Assembly (NCBI GenBank): GCA_949130485.1
Contig: OX422184.1
Location: 3,595,204-3,659,203, forward strand
Length of the DNA: 64,000 nt
Direction of reading: 5' to 3'
Source of the DNA: Agelas oroides
Taxonomy: Eukaryota; Porifera; Demospongiae; Agelasida; Agelasidae
This document shows, piece by piece, positions 48,501-60,500 of this stretch. Made by a program: the position numbers and the translations under genes. The notes under the pieces were generated by a model, which was not told the origin of the DNA, made no database searches, and worked only from the letters and a program-made list of their open reading frames with translations. How positions within the stretch are numbered: position 1 is the first letter of the stretch; each line of letters begins with the position of its first letter.

Positions 48501-51500
48501 CTGTAGCTGTATAGCTTTATTCACCACACTTCCTTTTACTTTCTCTCCGGTAAGTATATGAAAAAAGTTGTATGCATGGGTGGATCAAAGAAGCTGCATT
48601 TAAGGAAGCAAGATCCTGTCTTTCATATGAGCTGTGCGTTAAACAGGGCTTGTATGAAGAGTTCTTTACTGGATGTGAAAAGCACTTTAGCTGGTTAATG
48701 TATTAGTATATATGAACAGCTATTCTAAGGATACAAACAAATCCAACAGGTAATGAGTCACTCCCAATAACAACAATTCTGCATGGTTAGTGGACTTCCC
48801 AGGAGTTTCACATTAAGATCACATGCTCTTTTAGGCTGAAGAGTAACAACACTTGAACCATAAATGCACTACCAACAATAGTCCCTAAAGTATCAACACT
48901 CAAAATGAAGTCATTTGCTTAGTGAAATGTCACACAAATATGTATATAACCATATGGGATTGTAATTAATGTTATAGTAAGTGTGCATCAATATTCTAGT
49001 ATGAAAGCAATGCAGCTCTACATACCAGTAATATACATCACTGTAGACACTAAGCTGTTGTTTTAACTGTTGCTCTGTTACCTGAGTACAGCACAGGCAT
49101 TAATTGTGTAATGTACCATCACTTGTGATCATGCTATCATCTCTCTTAACTCACCCTGTTTTTTTATTGTTTATCTTGTACTAGCATTTGATATTTACGT
49201 TCATTGCTGTTGGTGTTGTCAAAAATGGCATGAGACTTTGTGCCATGCAGTACAAACAACAACTCTTATGTTAAATGTATATCTATTACCTAACTAGGTG
49301 TATTATTCAACTGTGGTAGCAAGGCATGCATTTAGTCTTGCTTTCAGAATGTAGTGTGCAAGCTCAAAAAGTCTTTTTCTTTCATACTGATTAATTTATC
49401 CCTAATAGGGCATCATCTCAGTGGTAAAGAACTCCTTGCACTAAAAGACGACGTATTGCCGGAAGATGTGATTGATGGCTTGCAACAGATTGGGTTGGAT
49501 CTAAAGACTACTGGAGTTGCACAGACAACACTTGAAGAAGTGCAAAGCCTGCTACATTCATTAGAACAACATGAAACTGCATCCAACCTGAGACAACTCC
49601 TCGACTTAGGTAAGCTATTTGACGGTATAGCTATTGTACACTAAAGGAGGAATTGTTGATAAATCCATAATTATACCCTTGGAATTGTAATCACTCATGT
49701 ATACCAATTGTGTAAAGAAGAATAAGTGTATGTCTTGAAATTTGTACATGTTGGTGGACCACAGTTTGGTGATTTTAGGCTCAAGGCCCTATTTAACCCT
49801 TTAACCACCAATGACCCTTTTTGGTAGTGATGGGCGATACCAGTGAATACTAAACCGATACAATACCGACTATTTGATGCAGGTATCGAGAATATCGATA
49901 CGTAATCGATACGATACCGGATGTAGAAATACAGGAAGCCACACCTTAATAATCAATGACAACACTCCTCTTTCGCTTACTCATAGCCGTTCTCAACTTC
50001 TCACTTCTAACCAGTTACAAGGATTAGTGCTAGATCAGTAGACTGTACTCAGTCTCAGCGACGATCACATGCACAGGAAGTGGCCGTGTGCCGGGCGCAT
50101 GTGACATGTCACGTGAAGTATCATTACAAACCGATACTAATTCAATTAGTCTCGTGCCCAGACCCTCCTGAAAAGCAGAAAGAGGGTCTGATGTTCTGAA
50201 TGACTTCTTGTCACATGGGGCGGGGTCGAACGGCATAAAGAATGTAATTATTGCATTCCCCATGCATACTAGGTCTCGTGCTCGATTGCTACGTCATCGC
50301 TAGGCTTGTGGCGATTATGCCAGCATAATTTCTGGAATAATAGGAAGTTTCTGGAAGCAGGCATTATGCAGGAATAAACGGTGGAAAACGGGAGAATAAT
50401 GCCATGTTGCATGGCTTTTCTAAATAACGCCCACTACATGTAACAGGATGGCAGAGTCTAGCAGTGCTGAGACTGGCACTAGTAGTAATTTTAGTGGTGG
50501 CAGTCACAGTACAAATTTCAATGCCTAAACAAGTAGAATCTGATTCTGAGGCGAACTCGGGTGAAGCTGGCCCGAGCTCACAAGTGGTCTCTTTGTTGGA
50601 TCGTCTGAAGTCTCCCACATTATGTGGAATAATGACTTTTTTGAAAGAATAATCGGAATAAATCTAAAGAATTATCAGAACACTTTTTAGGAATTGCGGA
50701 ATAGAATAATGGGCAAAATTTTGAGCACAATTGCCTCAAGCCTAGTCATCGCATATAATTACGCGTTCTGCAATCTGATTCGAGCTCTCAGATCGGGGAG
50801 CTGTGACAAGAAAAGTTGCTCAGAGCACCAGACCTCTCTCTCACACATGCTTGGAGGGTCTGGGCATGAGACTAAGTATCGATACCAGTAGCAGTGATGG
50901 CAGTATTGGAAATATCAATATTTTGGTATCGCCCATCACTACCAGTGCCTGATTGAGTTTTTGGCGTCGTCTGACTTTGGCCGCATGTTGACTATTGAAC
51001 GCATGTTGACTATTGAACGCTCGCTAATGAGTGGGTGTGGCTAATGCCATGAACCACAGAGAATGTAGCTTTGACTCAAGTTTCCAGTGCTAGCTCCAAG
51101 CAGAAGTGGAAATACGGACCAAGGAAGGTATCCGTAGCCTAATAAAGACTTCCAGTAAATAGCCTATGGTAGTTAAAGAGTTAATTCCAGATTTCAAAGT
51201 GGGATTTCTTTTTTGACACTTTGGCTGTGTTATAACTCTTGCCTGTAGTGAATTCATGCTAACTATATGTCGCTTTCATGCAGTGGCGTAGCCAGGTCAC
51301 AGACGACGCCCGGGCACTGCATTTGGTCGGGGGGTGGGCTGGGGGCATGCTCCCCTAGTAAATTTTTGCATCTTAGAGGTAGCTACTCGGATTGTTCTTG
51401 AGACTATTTTTGAAATGCCGTCGGTCTTGAATCAGGAGTAGTTCTGACCCATGACTTCGGCATATGTGCGCGCATGCAGTACAGGTCTTCACCAACGCCA

Positions 51501-54500
51501 AATGTGCGAACAGTGAGGTTAAGAGAGCATAGGAAACTGCGTCATTGCAACATGATAGCTATACTACGAAAGTACGATGTTCAACTGTTTTCCGGACGCT
51601 GACGCCCGGGCCCAGGCCCGGGTGGGCCCGGGTTTGGCTACGCCACTGCTTTCATGAGATAGAAGCCACTTACCATCTTGCTCTGCATCATCAATTGAAT
51701 TGAGTGGGTATGATAATGATCATGTGTACTAAATTTGTTTCTTTCCATTGCACAAGTTTTAAACATAGTATGTACTTAGCTTTTGAAAGGGAAAACACCA
51801 ATGGCTTTATTTTCTTATCCTCCTCCCTGATGGATATAATAATCTGTTGTCTTGCTTCAGCACATACAGTGACATACTCTGAGTTCCAGTCTCACTAGTT
51901 GTTGCATTTTCTTTTTATCACAGCCCTGGAAAACCAGTTGCATTATGAAGCTTATCAACAGGCATTACAGGAAGGCAAAAAAATACTACTGAAGTATCTG
52001 AAACTCCTCTTTTTCGGTCCTCCGCGAACAGGAAAGACATCCATGAGACGTCGCTTAGTTAGAGAGATTGAAAACCTTGCAAATGAACCTGTTCAAGCAA
52101 GTACTGGTACAGCAGAACATTATGATGTCATCGTTAAGCTAATCAAGGACAAGATTACCACTTCAACATCTGTCATCACAAAGTCCGAGTGGTCAAGTGT
52201 AAAAACATTGTTTGGTCAACAAAAAAGCACCGATGAGACAGACTTGGATGATGAATTACGGCTTCTTTTCCGGTTTACTTATAAAACTGATCCTACGACT
52301 GGAGAGAAGTCTCCTGTTTCTAAACCAGTTAAGGAAGAAGCCGAGAAAAAAAGCCAGGATGAAGGACAAAGTCCAGCTGTATTGCAAACAGATAATGTTA
52401 CAGGTCCCACTGTATCACCCAAAACTATAGATCCTGACACCCCTAAACTTCAGGAAGTCTCCCCAGAGTATGAACTTAGTGCTGAACAAACGGAAGAAAT
52501 TGAAAAGGCATTTGAAGCTTTTAATAAGATATTGCATACAGCTGGAGAGGAAAAGCTTCAGGTTTTGCTGGAAGGAACTATTCTTATGAACATGGTTGAC
52601 ACAGGTGGTCATCCAGCATTCCTTGAGATGCTTCCAGCCCTGACAATGGGCCCAGCACTCTATCTCATCTTCTTCAGGCTCAACCAAGAGCTGAAAAAGA
52701 CATACCAGATACAGTATGTCAGTAAAGACAGTGAAAACATCCCATTGGGTGATTCTTCGTACACTGTTGAAGAAGTTATCTTTCAAGCCCTATCAAGCAT
52801 AGCATGCTTTGGCTGCACTGCACCCAAGAAAGACATGCCCAATCCATCTCATGCTGCTATGCTCATAGGCACACACAAGGATCTGCTTAAAAGTGATCCA
52901 GAAACTAAAATTGAAGGTAAGGATAAAGCACTTAAAGACAGTCTTCAAGAGATTTTGGAAACTGATATTTTTGAATCGGACAAGGAGTTGCTTCAGCATG
53001 CTCGTGATGATCAGCTCATGTTTGCAATTGATAACATGACCGGAGATGAAGGAGAGCTGGCAGAAGTTCGTGAACGGCTTAGAGATATAATAAACCAAGA
53101 GTTTGATAACTTTGCTATTCCTGCTTCTTGGCTTATGTTCGGCATTTTCCTTCGTAAGATGGGAAAGCGTACCTTGAGTTTGTCGCAATGTCATGAGATA
53201 GGGGCAAGACTTAAAATGCGAGACACGGATGAAGCGCTATGGTTCCTACACCACCATGTTGGAACCCTGATGCACTTTCCTCATGTAGAAGAGATTAAAG
53301 ATGTTGTGATCTGTGATCCTCAAGTTGTCTTTGACAGTGTTACAGATCTGATTTTGAACAGCTTCAACCTCAAGCGAGTAAGCAAGTCAGTTTGTGACAA
53401 GTTCAAAGAGACTGGCCAGTTCAGAATAAAGGACATTCAGAACATTGCACAAAAATGCAGTGACAACCTCCCCCTGCATAAACTTGTCAAGCTCCTTGAA
53501 TACCTTAACATCATAGCACCTATACGCCCTTCATTTTGTGTTCACTCGCTAAGTACCAGCCTTCCACTCAGCCCTGAACCAAGCCCTCAATCAGATGCAA
53601 ACCAAGGGGAGAAGCTAGTGTATTTCATGCCTGCTGTACTCAAACATGCCACAGAAAAAGAGCTACACATGGAGCAAAGCCCCACAGATCCAGTGCCTCT
53701 CATGATTCACTTCAAGTGTGGCTTTGTACCTATTGGAGTGTTCTGTGCAATGATAGCTAGCCTTGTTGCCCAAAAGGACACTCTTGGGTGAATTCTTCAG
53801 GAACCACACAGGCATCACTCCAAACATATTTTGTGCAAGAACAGAATCACATTTCGAGTCCTTGATGCTTATGATATCACCCTGATTTCAAAACCTAAGT
53901 GGTATGAAATTCACATTGCTCGCATCTCAACTACAGACAGGGCATTGCAAGAGGTCTGCCAACATGTTCTAGAAACAGTTTGTGACACTCTTGACCAAGT
54001 GATCTTCAAGATGAAGTACAAAAAGTATCAGATTTCTTCCCATACTGAGGAAACATGCTATGAGCTGGGTTTCAAATGCCCAGAACATCCAAATGGTGAT
54101 CACGTGGTCATTAACAAACTAAAGAAGGGTGTAAGTACTCCATCACAATCTGCAAAGTTTCTCTGGTTAAACTACCTTGAGAAAAAGTCAACAATGTTTT
54201 GTCTCGAAGAGGAGAGAGAGATTGTTTTTGCAACTTTTTCTCAACAGAGCCTTCTCTGGTTTACAGAAGTAGGTTAATTCAGCTCGTTAGCAATAAATTG
54301 CCTATGCATAATATGTCTTTTTCTATATTTGTAGAGTATTGTGTCATCTGACTCAATACTTGGCAAGGACACTTCCAACAGGATACAAAGTACTGGTATG
54401 ATGAAAATGCACAAATTGACTTTAGTTTGCACTACAACCAGTTTTGCCTGATTTGTGATATTTCTGCAGAATTTTCCCCACCCGTCACCTCACCTGCTAA

Positions 54501-57500
54501 CAGCTTGCAGCCAACTGGTCGGTTTGTTTATCCCATGGGACTTCAGTATTTATCTCGATAGCAGCTGTACAGTGTGAATATTATATTCATGTGCTATTTT
54601 TCTTTATTTCTATACATACAGGTTTGGAACTAGATGTGAAGAATGTTTTGAATGTCCTTCGTGAGGCTGGGTTTGCTGATGCAGGTTGGGCAGAACTTGG
54701 CCTCCAGTTGATAAATCACTTTGAATTAGTAACAGTCAAAGCAGATCATAGTCAAGCTAACCTCTGCATGATAGAGACAATATCCCAGTGGCTAAAGAGC
54801 GACCCTAAAGCATCCTGGGAGAAGCTTGCTGAAGCTATACCTAAAGTGGGAGGATATGGAGAAGCCATTGCAGCCAGTGTTCGGGAAAAGGCAGGAATAG
54901 CCCACACAGGTATGTCTAACAACCCTATAATTACTATGGATTAGAAGACTCTGTCTGCTATTTGGCTAACTACCTTCTAAAGGGACATATACTTAAAGTC
55001 ATAATGCCAATGCACATATTACAGTGGAACTTCTCTATTACAGACCCAACAATTTGTCCTGATTGGCCTTATTTTAGGGGCATAATTGATATAAAGTTGA
55101 GACTCTATCTGGTGTCCTGATTAACCAAGGTGTCCTTATATCATGGTGATCTTTATTCCTAATGTCAACTTTTGTTGACATCAGACTGCTCAGTGCACAG
55201 AAAAGATTCTTCACATACCAGGAATTTCTGCATGTATTTTTGTCATATAAAATGCATGCATGAAAGCCTGTATTGGACACTTCATTCGCATTGAGCTGTA
55301 TCCCTGGAAATAGTAGTCATCTTCATGCGTAAATAATACTTATTAAAATTCCACAAACATTGAGTTGGCCCCCCTAACTTGTTACAATCCCATACAGAAA
55401 TAACAAGCTTGTACAAGGATGCTACAACTTTGTCAACAAGGTTGTGACATGGATGTAACAGGGTTGTGGACATGCTTGTCACAACCATGTCACAACCATG
55501 TCACAACCTTGCCAGTACTTTGTATATGAAACTGTAAACAGACCTAGACAACCATGTAATAAGTATGTACAACCTTGTCACAATGTTGTTACAAGGCTGC
55601 CGAATTTCGTTCTGACAAGGTTGTACAACTTAATTTCAAATTCAAAAATCCAATACTCTGATTGATCCAATGATCAACAATTATCATGGCGTACGGTAGT
55701 ACGCCATATGTAGGGATGACCCCGAAAAAAAATGGCGGCCACATTCAAAGTGCACAAATGACACGCTCGAAATGTCCGCGTTAGATAAGTCAACGGCCTC
55801 CATGAGCCATATCAGACATTATCGAGTGCTTCCATGGGCAACAGGATCGTTAAATTTGCTGGAAAGCATCGCTAAGTATACCTGACATCAAGTCTCTAAA
55901 AAAGGCAAATCGTCTATCTTCTGACTTCTTCTTCTTTTGCTCACCACGATAGCACGACAACGGCTGAAGCTATTACAACGATTCAAACGCGAAAGATCAG
56001 CATAAATTACTGGGTATTGTACCCACCACTCATCGTTCTCAAAGAAAGAAGTCGAATTAATCGGCGATTCTCAGGTAACCCCACGCTTATGCTTGCTGCT
56101 ATACGCCATTTTGTTAGAATAGAATATTCATAGCGATTACGTCAACAGAAGTTCAACAGCTACAGCACGTGAAGTTGGCATGCAGCTGCGGTTATTCTAC
56201 TTCCGTAGAGAACTTGACGATCGATTGATTCCCAAACGATTGCATATGTTGCTACTTTCATACAGCAGTTGACGTACTTGTGCTGGATTTGACAAGGAAC
56301 GCAGTATGCGTAACGTCCACAAGAAACGGGCGCGGGATAAGCAGAACTATCTGCGAAACAAAGAAAGCAAAAGGCAAGCGTCCCGTAACAAGTACTGGAA
56401 GAACCCGGAAAAACAAAGGGCATCTTCCCGGGCGTACTCTCTTACTAGTTATTGGAAGAACCCTGAAAAGAAAAGGGCATCTTCCCATACCCGTTATTGG
56501 GAGGACCCCAAGACCAAGAGGGCGTCCTCCCATACCCGTTATTGGGAGGACCCCGAGACCACAGTGCCTTAGAACAACCACTCACACACACATGCACATA
56601 CCCAATTAGACAACAGTTACACCCATGATTCCATTGTCAAGTGGATAAGTGCAAACAGCTAACATCCTCCAGAAATCCATCAACATCAACAATAAACTAC
56701 ATAACAAGTCATTTCACTTGGGGTGTGGTTACACAACAACAAAAAAACAAAAACAGAAACAAGTCACAAAAAAGTTTGCCAAACGCAAACAAGCACATGT
56801 AGGGATGAAATCCTCAAAAACCAACCAAACAAGACGGGAACGACACCACAATACTTTTACACCATCCCTACATCTTGTGCCATTTTGCCACCTGTACACA
56901 ACACAAAACCCTCTACATTTGTACTTATTAGCCCACACCAACCACAAACAAACATAGTACTTCACTCCATTCAACTATCTCACAAAATAACCCATCCTTC
57001 ACAAAGCATTACAAAATTACCACTACTCACTTCACAGCCACCTGTATACAAGACAACCCATATCTATCATGCTAAACAGGCATAAAACTTAACAACATAA
57101 TGCACATTCCAACATACCACACACACTCACCACTCCTCACTCACTCCACACCTTCTACACACAACTTGGACCATACCTGCTACACTCAGTAGCAACCACC
57201 AACAACACAACATACTCACTATGCACAACACACCCACGCCACACCCTTCCATCTACAAGACAACCCTCTTCTACACACAACTAAAAAACAAATACAAACA
57301 CACAGTTTTGGCAAAATGGCACAAGATGTAGGGATGGTGTAAAAGTATTGTGGTATCGTTCCCGTCTTGTTTGGTTGGTTTTTGAGGATTTCATCCCTAC
57401 ATGTGCTTGTTTGCGTTTGGCAAACTTTTTTGTGACTTTAGTGTTACAACACGTACACATAATATGCATACTGACTCAAGTTCAGAAAGTCTAAGACAAC

Positions 57501-60500
57501 AACACTAGCTGTGTTCATTAGGTTAGAATTCCATGAAGCAGCTATAATTAAGTGGTTATAACATTCAGTATTCTTCATCACACTTGCTGGTAAGCTGGTT
57601 TCGTTTCAGCTTGACCCTTAGATGGCCAACTTCTTTGACAACTCTGAAAGAAAGTATTTGGCACAACATGTCACCATAATGGACACTGTCCTGAAGCATG
57701 CTTGCGTATATGTAATGAGTAACGAGACTCAAACTGCATCTTTGTTGCTGTACCTTGAGTTAACTCATTGCACGCGGGAGGCCACTTTAGTGGCCCAATA
57801 ATTGCCAGTTAGCCCACTCGAAGGCCACTAAAGTGGCCCGTAAAGTAGAACTCACCGTTTACCATGAAGCTAAGAAGCTTAGCGAAACTCGGGGGTAGGC
57901 CCCTTTATATTTAGTAGTAATGAGGCTAGACCACACCTTTTGGCTGACATCATCACTCTGGGAAGGCAGGAAGACACGGTGCTAGTTCAGGTGATTGCGA
58001 GTTTAGCCGAGGTAGTCAGATATGAAGCTTTTACTCAAACATAGCAACCACTTAGATAAACTAGTCCAGCCTAGTTACGCGCTATGTACACAATTCAAGC
58101 CACTGCCCAGGGCTTGCTAGCACGCTTGTCGACTTTGACCTTCAGACCTGACAACACTGATTATGGGTAATTTCCGCTTTGCTAAACTGAACGTGTAAAT
58201 TATTTGCGTGTGCAATGAGTTAAGATAGCTAGCTAGATGTTTAGCTGATACAGAGTAGCCTCGTTTCCAGGCTAATTGCACATGTCATAACAAGAGAAAA
58301 GGAACAGCCAGCTGTGAGATAAGATCACATGATGAGTAGTTCCCAAAATTGGTTCGAGCCAGTAGAGGCATGTGCCAAACTTACTTTGATTAGCCTAAGA
58401 TGGTAACAGAGTGACCCACTGTATACATACAGCCTATATAATGATACTGCACAGGCTCATTGCTATGTCTGAATATAATAATCCACTTACATAGCCTATA
58501 TAGGTCACGCACAATGTAGCTGGTACGACAGCTTGCAGCATATGCAATAAAAAAAATCACAATGGTAGGCAGCTGTACCTGAAACAGCAAAGATGAAATC
58601 TTGACTTGCTCCCAGAAGCATACCCTCTTCACTAGTAGGGCAGCACTGGGCGTGTAGGCTCAAGCCATTATGAGCAAAGTATGGTGGACACTCTGTATTC
58701 TTCCAGCCACTGCACGCATATCATTTTCAAACCCGTCTTTACGCAGCTGCTTTAGTACACGGACTTTGCATGCGCATTGCGCAATTCTATTTGAAGCACA
58801 CTCTAAGTCGGTCTGTTCTACGTGGCTTGGTTCCTATCAAAATTTCACGCGTTTGTGGGACCGTGCGTTGTTTGATAAAGGCTTTTTGAAGAAACCATAA
58901 AACGTGGCTGTCAGTCTTTGTAGCCCTTGAGTAGTATGAAGCCACTGATTGACCAGGTAAACCACGTTTACTCAGCAACACAGTGCTGCAGGTGATAAAA
59001 AACCCCAGGGAAGCTAGAGTAAACAGGGAAGCTGGGTACAAGACTACCAGCTCGCTGCATGCAGCTTGATTCTCTCCCACTCCCTGAATGTGGCAAGACG
59101 GTCCCCGTGTTCTGAGCATCACACAGGGCAGGCCCTTGTCATAAAAATGTTATAGTTGTAGGGAAGAGCATAACAGATAGCCACATGAATGAGCAACTCA
59201 TATACTACGTGCATGCAACATGCACGTAACATACAACAGCATGTAGCACACAGTGTGCATGTTGCATGTCGATACTGCCCAGGAAACATGTTGCCAAAAA
59301 TGCAACATGCATGTCACAACAACAACAGCAAAAAAAACAAAAACAGGTTTTGCAGCAGTTTATCTCAAACTTGTGTAGGGTCTTGTGACAGCTTGTCACA
59401 ACCTTGTACAAAGATACCAGTTTGTGACAAGGTTTTACCAGATTGTCATAACCTGGAAACAAGGTTGTTGATAGCATGTTTCTTGTATACAAGCTTGTTA
59501 CAACCATGTCACATGCTTGTGCAACCTTGTCATTTTTGTATGGGATGTGTTTCAGGAGCTGCAGAAAATTCAAGAATTTCACATTTTCAGCCATGTTTTG
59601 GTAGGTTATGCATATTTATTTTGTGCAATTCATGTAATTTCCAGTAATATGTACTCTGGCTCTCAGCCCTTTAATTAATGCCTTTAGCATGTTCTTTTTT
59701 AAGTACAAGCATGAGTGCAAATTGGTTGTTTGATTCACTTACAAAGAATGCCATGCATGGTTGGCTTCACAGGCAACCAGATTTGTTACATACACAATGT
59801 GTATTAGTTGTATACTGGGCATAGTTAATTTGGTTGCATGAATGAAGAGAGTATTCAGCAAACTCTCATGAAATTACTGTGTTCACTGCAGCTGGCTTGG
59901 AAAAGGTAGAGGTAAAGCACCAGAATGTACAGACAGAATCTGTGGAGATCAAACATCAACAAATACAGACAGAAACTATAATAGCACAGGAGAAAGGTAT
60001 GTTATCAAGACTGAATCAGTGACTGTTTTGGTTTACATAACACATTCAGTGGTATGCATGAAAAGTTCTATTCACAACCAGAGGTGTAGCATACATTGAG
60101 CTGTTGTTGAGAGTGGCGAATGTTTGAGCTGCATCCGACGATACTTGCGCTGAATCTGGCCTGCTATCCCTGTTGGTGAGTAACCCTGGCTCAAAGAGAC
60201 GGTCTTCCTCCGCTTGGATGGTGCTTCCTAAGCACTACTGATATCGTTGTCTTGCTTTATGAAACTATTTATACATAGACTATGGAAGTTGCATGCCAGC
60301 TTGCCGCCTTTGGCAGCTTGAAGCACCCTTTCTCTAACTTGTGACCACTTACATTGAGAAAAGGACAGCCCCCATACAAAGTACATTTTAATTATTGTAA
60401 TCTTCATTGTGCTTTGGCTGAAGATGCACTCGATGTTCATCGCCTCCAAACATATTTTATATGGTGCAGCCAAATGGCTGAAGATGTATTCAATGTTCAT

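Larger units (their letters stand above)
55387..59546. mobile_element. 4.16-kb terminal-inverted-repeat element
   Basis: The left end ATCCCATACAGAAATAACAA and the complement of the right end, ATCCCATACAAAAATGACAA, match at about 27 of 34 positions. Both subterminal regions (55400-55640 and 59370-59530) are arrays of degenerate copies of a TTGTGACAAGGTTGTACAA motif in both orientations. The element fills nearly the whole intron between gene B exons 10 and 11, and its right end is 9 bp before exon 11. It carries a small open frame (56306), an inverted repeat (56746-57442) and a piggyBac-like MITE (57760). No transposase is recognised. Confidence 0.65.

Noticed and set aside
50464-50652. 62-codon frame with a hydrophobic start
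   Set aside because: It lies within the nested MITE in gene B intron 6; no homologous feature or signal was recognised.
56649-57469. Mirror-image frames containing KFAKRKQAHVGMKSSKT
   Set aside because: They are the two arms of one inverted repeat in A/C-rich DNA; coding is unlikely.
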